Shown one piece after another: positions 60,847 through 64,000 of a stretch of 64,000 nt of DNA. The position numbers were made by a program, and so were the translations under genes. Origin of the DNA: Streptomyces hygroscopicus (lineage in GTDB: Bacteria; Actinomycetota; Actinomycetes; Streptomycetales; Streptomycetaceae); contig NZ_LBMW01000017.1 of assembly GCF_026168105.1 (NCBI RefSeq), forward strand, positions 87,599 through 151,598, in the 5' to 3' direction. The stretch's first letter is position 1. Every line of letters begins with the position of its first letter. Under the pieces are notes generated by a model. The model was given only the letters and a program-made list of their open reading frames with translations, was not told where the DNA came from and made no database searches.

Positions 60847-61116
60847 CTACTCGGCGGCGGAGGCCTGGACCGGGACCTCCATGAGGACGGTGCGCTTGGG
60901 ATTGGCGGTCTGGGTGGGAAGGTCGACGGAGGGTTCCGGGGTCGCCGGGGCCTGCAGCTCTTCGGCGTCGGCGAGGTGCGCCAGCGTCGTGCGCTGCGGG
61001 TTGGCTATCGTGCGGAACATCATCGTGGTCTTCACTGGTGTCGTTGACCTTGTCGTTGTGGGCACCGGGCGGGCCTCAAGGGCCGTGCTCGGGGCATGGG
61101 TTGTCGGATTCGCCAT
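60847..61116 (-). CDS. Small protein with three ANP motifs
   Basis: 89 residues, Thr/Pro/Ala-rich, no recognised family. Three related segments: MANPTTHAPSTAL (residue 1), IANPQRTTLAHL (~37) and TANPKRTVLMEV (~70). An in-frame alternative start, ATGATG at 61020-61023, would give 57-58 residues and lose the first motif. No strong ribosome site precedes either start; the upstream region has TTGAAT about 30 bp before ATG 61116, so a short leader is possible. Divergent from the sensor kinase. Whether it is a peptide precursor or a regulator is unknown. Confidence 0.65.
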   Translation of the reverse strand: MANPTTHAPSTALEARPVPTTTRSTTPVKTTMMFRTIANPQRTTLAHLADAEELQAPATPEPSVDLPTQTANPKRTVLMEVPVQASAAE

Positions 61117-61636
61117 CCCTGTAAAGCGTCAGGCTAAACATTCAATTCCCCCGCGAAGCCATGAAGTGGGCATGATCCGCGTGTGAGTTTGCTCACGGGC
61201 CGCCGGACAAATGGGTCAATTCAGGCCACCCATGAGAGTCGACGAAACGGACATTGCCCAATTGAAGCCCGCATTCCGCTCCTGATCATGGCGACTGGGA
61301 CACCGGGTACCCCCCGATGAATCGCTGATAAATGTCCCCTTATGGGCGAGATCGCCTTCTACGGCTCGTGACGTGACCCTCACAAGGTGTCACGGAGGTC
61401 ACAGGGTCGTCCCTTGGCCTTGTTGGAGATCCGGCACTGTGCTGGAATTCCACGGACCGCCGCGGGTTCGCACCGGCGCGCAAGGGCGCAACGCAGCGCC
61501 AAGCAGCGGCGGGAAGGGGGAGCCAGCGCCGGTCACTCACGACCACCCGGGGGGCGTATTCAGGGCGCCCCTCACAACGCCGACACCGTCCCGCCGTTCA
61601 CGCGGAGGGACGCCTGGTCCAGAGGTTGCGACGCTA
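61117..61636. other. Divergent promoter region of the small protein and the sensor kinase
   Basis: 520 bp, less GC-rich than the surroundings in 61130-61380, without a supported gene. It has GTGAG-TTTG-CTCAC (61181-61194) and a cluster of GTGAC/GTCAC words at 61370-61402 including GTGACC (61373-61378) and GGTCAC (61397-61402). These could be regulator sites for the kinase operon. Confidence 0.45.
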
Positions 61637-64000
61637 GTGCAGGGACGTTTCAAGAGGGATGGCAGCGCTTCGGCGGAGCCGGAGCCGCACGGCGGGACCG
61701 ACCGCGGTTCCTCGCCCCAGCACGCCCAGAACCCGGGACCGGCACCGTCCGGCGGTGGCCCCGGGCGCACCGGCGCGCCCACGGGCACCACACCGCCCGC
61801 CCCGACCGCGCCGCCCAAGAGCAGCGCGGCTCCGACAGACCCAGGCTCACGTGTGGCCCTGCGCAACTGGCGCATCTCCACGCGTCTGGTCTCGCTGCTC
61901 GCGCTCCCCGTGGTCGCCGCCACCTCCCTCGGCGCCCTGCGCATCAGCGACAACATGGACCAGATCCAGCAGCTCGACAACATGAAGCTGCTGACGGACA
62001 TGACCAAGCAGGCGACCCAGCTGGCCGAGGCCCTCCAGGAGGAGCGCGACCAGTCGGCCGGCCCGCTCGCGCACGGCGCGACGGGGACCGACTACACGGT
62101 CAAGGGCGTCCGCGACAAGACCGACCGCGCCAAGCAGGGCTTCCTCTCCGGCGCGCAGGAGGTCGGCGACGCGGCCGACAGCGGACAGCTCTCCGGCGTC
62201 CGTGAGAGCGTCATCGGTATCGCGAGCGAGCTGAACAACATCAGCTCCATCCGCACCTCCGCCTACAAGGACCCGCAGAACGCCACGCAGACGGTCGAGG
62301 CGTACCACCGGCTGATCGGCGAGCTGCTCAGCCTCTCCCAGGACATGGCGGAGGCCACCAGCAACCCGGAGATGATCCAGCGCACCCGCGCCCTGGCGGC
62401 CTTCTCCACCGCCAAGGAGTACGCGTCCGTGCAGCGCGCGATCATCGCGGCGGCGCTGCCCGCGAGCAACACCGAGTTCGGCAAGCTCTCCGAGAACGAC
62501 CGCCAGTACGCCCTGTCGGCCCTGGAGAGCCAGAACTCCGAGCTGGACAGCTTCCGCAGCATCTACGGCGACGGCGCCGAGGACCTGACGAAGCCGATCG
62601 ACCAGGGCAGCCCGACGATCGAGGCCGCCGACACCTACGCCAGCCGCGTCCTCAAGAGCAGCAACGGCCTCACCAACCAGGACAAACGCTCGTACAAGGA
62701 CTGGGTCGACGACGACTCGTCCAAGATCGAGCAGATGAAGAAGATCGAGGGCACGCTCCTCGAGGACATGGAGCAGAAGGCCCGCGAGCTGAAGAGCGCC
62801 TCGCAGCGCGAGGCGATCATCTCCGGTGCGCTGATCCTCCTCGTCCTCGGTGTCTCCCTCGTCGGCGCCTTCGTCGTGGCCCGCTCCATGATCCGCTCGC
62901 TGCGCCGGCTGCAGGAGACCGCGACCAAGGTCGCCCAGGACCGTCTGCCCGAGCTGGTCAAGCAGCTGTCCGAGTCCGACCCGCAGGACGTCGACACGTC
63001 CGTGGAGTCGGTCGGTGTGCACTCCCGTGACGAGATCGGCCAGGTGGCCGCGGCCTTCGACGACGTGCACCGCGAGGCGGTCCGCCTCGCCGCCGAGCAG
63101 GCTCTGCTGCGGGGCAACGTCAACGCGATGTTCACCAACCTCTCGCGCCGCTCCCAGGGCCTGATCCAGCGCCAGCTGTCGCTGATCTCCGAACTGGAGT
63201 CCCGCGAGGCCGACCCGGACCAGCTGTCCTCGCTGTTCAAGCTCGACCACCTCGCGACGCGTATGCGCCGTAACGGTGAGAACCTCCTCGTCCTCGCCGG
63301 TGAGGAGCCCGGCCGCCGCTGGACCCGCCCGGTCCCGCTGGTCGACGTGCTCCGCGCCGCCGCCTCCGAGGTGGAGCAGTACGAGCGCATCGAACTCGCC
63401 GCGGTCCCGGCCACCGAGGTCGCCGGCCGCGTGGTCAACGACCTCGTGCACCTGCTCGCCGAGCTGCTCGAGAACGCCACCTCGTTCTCCTCGCCGCAGA
63501 CCAAGGTCAAGGTCACCGGCCACGCGCTGCCCGACGGCCGTGTGCTGATCGAGATCCACGACACCGGTATCGGACTGTCCCCCGAGGACCTCGCCGCGAT
63601 CAACGAGCGGCTCGCCTCGCCGCCCACCGTGGACGTCTCCGTCTCCCGCCGCATGGGCCTCTTCGTGGTCGGTCGTCTGTCGCAGCGCCACGGCATCCGC
63701 ATCCAGCTGCGCCCGTCCGACTCCGGCGGTACGACCGCGCTGGTCATGCTGCCCGTCGACGTCGCCCAGGGCGGCAAGAAGCCCGGTCCGGGCAAGCCCG
63801 GTGCGCCCTCCGGCGGCGGCCCGGCCGCCGCGCAGGCCGCCGCCGGTGCGGCCGCGGCCCGGCGCCAGGCCCAGCAGGGCGGTTCGTCCTTCGGCACCGG
63901 TACGACCGGCAGCCCCGGGCTCGGCGCCCCGCCGCAGCGCGGTCAGGTGAGCGCCGGACAGGGTCCCCGCGCCGCGCTGCCAGGCAGCGGCGCGGGCGGA
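61637..64000 (+). CDS. cvnA1: Nitrate-sensor-like histidine kinase, CvnA type (partial)
   Basis: At least 788 residues; the C-terminus is beyond the window. A Pro/Gly-rich cytoplasmic N-terminus (~75) leads to TM1 (STRLVSLLALPVVAATSLGA) and a ~300-residue extracytoplasmic helical sensor of the nitrate/nitrite-sensing type. Then TM2 (AIISGALILLVLGVSLVGAF), a HAMP-like linker, a histidine-kinase-like region without a clear H-box (NAMFTNLSRRSQGLIQRQLS), and an ATPase domain: HLLAELLENATSFSS (N-box), IEIHDTGIGLSPEDL (G1), MGLFVVGRLSQRHGI (G2). The tail is Gly/Ala/Pro-rich. Matches conservon CvnA proteins, normally followed by roadblock, DUF742 and small GTPase genes. GTG 61637 chosen. Confidence 0.88.
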   Translation, partial: MQGRFKRDGSASAEPEPHGGTDRGSSPQHAQNPGPAPSGGGPGRTGAPTGTTPPAPTAPPKSSAAPTDPGSRVALRNWRISTRLVSLLALPVVAATSLGALRISDNMDQIQQLDNMKLLTDMTKQATQLAEALQEERDQSAGPLAHGATGTDYTVKGVRDKTDRAKQGFLSGAQEVGDAADSGQLSGVRESVIGIASELNNISSIRTSAYKDPQNATQTVEAYHRLIGELLSLSQDMAEATSNPEMIQRTRALAAFSTAKEYASVQRAIIAAALPASNTEFGKLSENDRQYALSALESQNSELDSFRSIYGDGAEDLTKPIDQGSPTIEAADTYASRVLKSSNGLTNQDKRSYKDWVDDDSSKIEQMKKIEGTLLEDMEQKARELKSASQREAIISGALILLVLGVSLVGAFVVARSMIRSLRRLQETATKVAQDRLPELVKQLSESDPQDVDTSVESVGVHSRDEIGQVAAAFDDVHREAVRLAAEQALLRGNVNAMFTNLSRRSQGLIQRQLSLISELESREADPDQLSSLFKLDHLATRMRRNGENLLVLAGEEPGRRWTRPVPLVDVLRAAASEVEQYERIELAAVPATEVAGRVVNDLVHLLAELLENATSFSSPQTKVKVTGHALPDGRVLIEIHDTGIGLSPEDLAAINERLASPPTVDVSVSRRMGLFVVGRLSQRHGIRIQLRPSDSGGTTALVMLPVDVAQGGKKPGPGKPGAPSGGGPAAAQAAAGAAAARRQAQQGGSSFGTGTTGSPGLGAPPQRGQVSAGQGPRAALPGSGAGG

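Noticed and set aside
61537..62007. 156-codon minus-strand frame at the start of the sensor kinase
   Set aside because: Antisense to the Pro-rich N-terminus of the kinase and without domain features.

Overview
This is a GC-rich, gene-dense chromosomal window from an actinomycete, almost certainly a Streptomyces. The signs are the very high GC with strong third-position bias, many GTG starts, and genes typical of the genus: nsdA, hupS with a histone-like Lys/Ala tail, absB/rnc, ndgR, glcP and a conservon-type sensor kinase. From memory, the gene order follows the conserved S. coelicolor core region from about SCO5592 down to SCO5544. The HSP90/TPR pair and the AfsR-type regulator plus monooxygenase pair look like additions to it. 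That comparison is recollection, not a search.

Region 1 (1-16.7 kb, mostly minus strand): the khpA/rpsP ribosomal start, a HExxH/zinc-ribbon protein, proS, a divergent methyltransferase, an FtsH paralogue and ffh. Next come the nitrogen operon amtB-glnK-glnD behind a clear GlnR operator, the differentiation repressor nsdA, a prim-pol domain protein and ftsY. Both SRP-pathway GTPases (ffh, ftsY) lie here.

Region 2 (16.8-33.5 kb): an LLM flavin oxidoreductase, the glucose permease glcP with a LacI-type palindrome at its promoter, smc, a small coiled-coil protein, acylphosphatase, a CAP-domain protein and an HxlR regulator. A minus-strand housekeeping run follows: mutM, rnc, rpmF, DUF177, a DivIVA-like coiled-coil protein, coaD, rsmD, recG. 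rnc, rpmF and the DUF177 gene form a tight operon.

Region 3 (33.7-45.1 kb), the least conserved part: a GHKL/HSP90-family ATPase translationally coupled to a 995-aa TPR protein, a DAK2 kinase, rpmB with a large palindrome in its leader, an AfsR-like SARP regulator and an FAD monooxygenase. The HSP90-TPR pair is the best candidate here for a little-described system.

Region 4 (45.2-57 kb): thiL, a stand-alone RAM-domain protein, a DUF3515 lipoprotein, ddlA, gpsA-plsC, cofC, a small OB-like protein behind a short-repeat array, hupS, leuC-leuD with divergent ndgR, and a MerR regulator with twin operator-like repeats.

Region 5 (57-64 kb): five tRNA genes (three Glu, two Gln), a HAD phosphatase, gltX, an FAH-family hydrolase, a small protein with three ANP motifs, and the start of a nitrate-sensor-like histidine kinase (CvnA type) cut by the window end. 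gltX sits beside genes for both tRNAs that it must charge in organisms without GlnRS.
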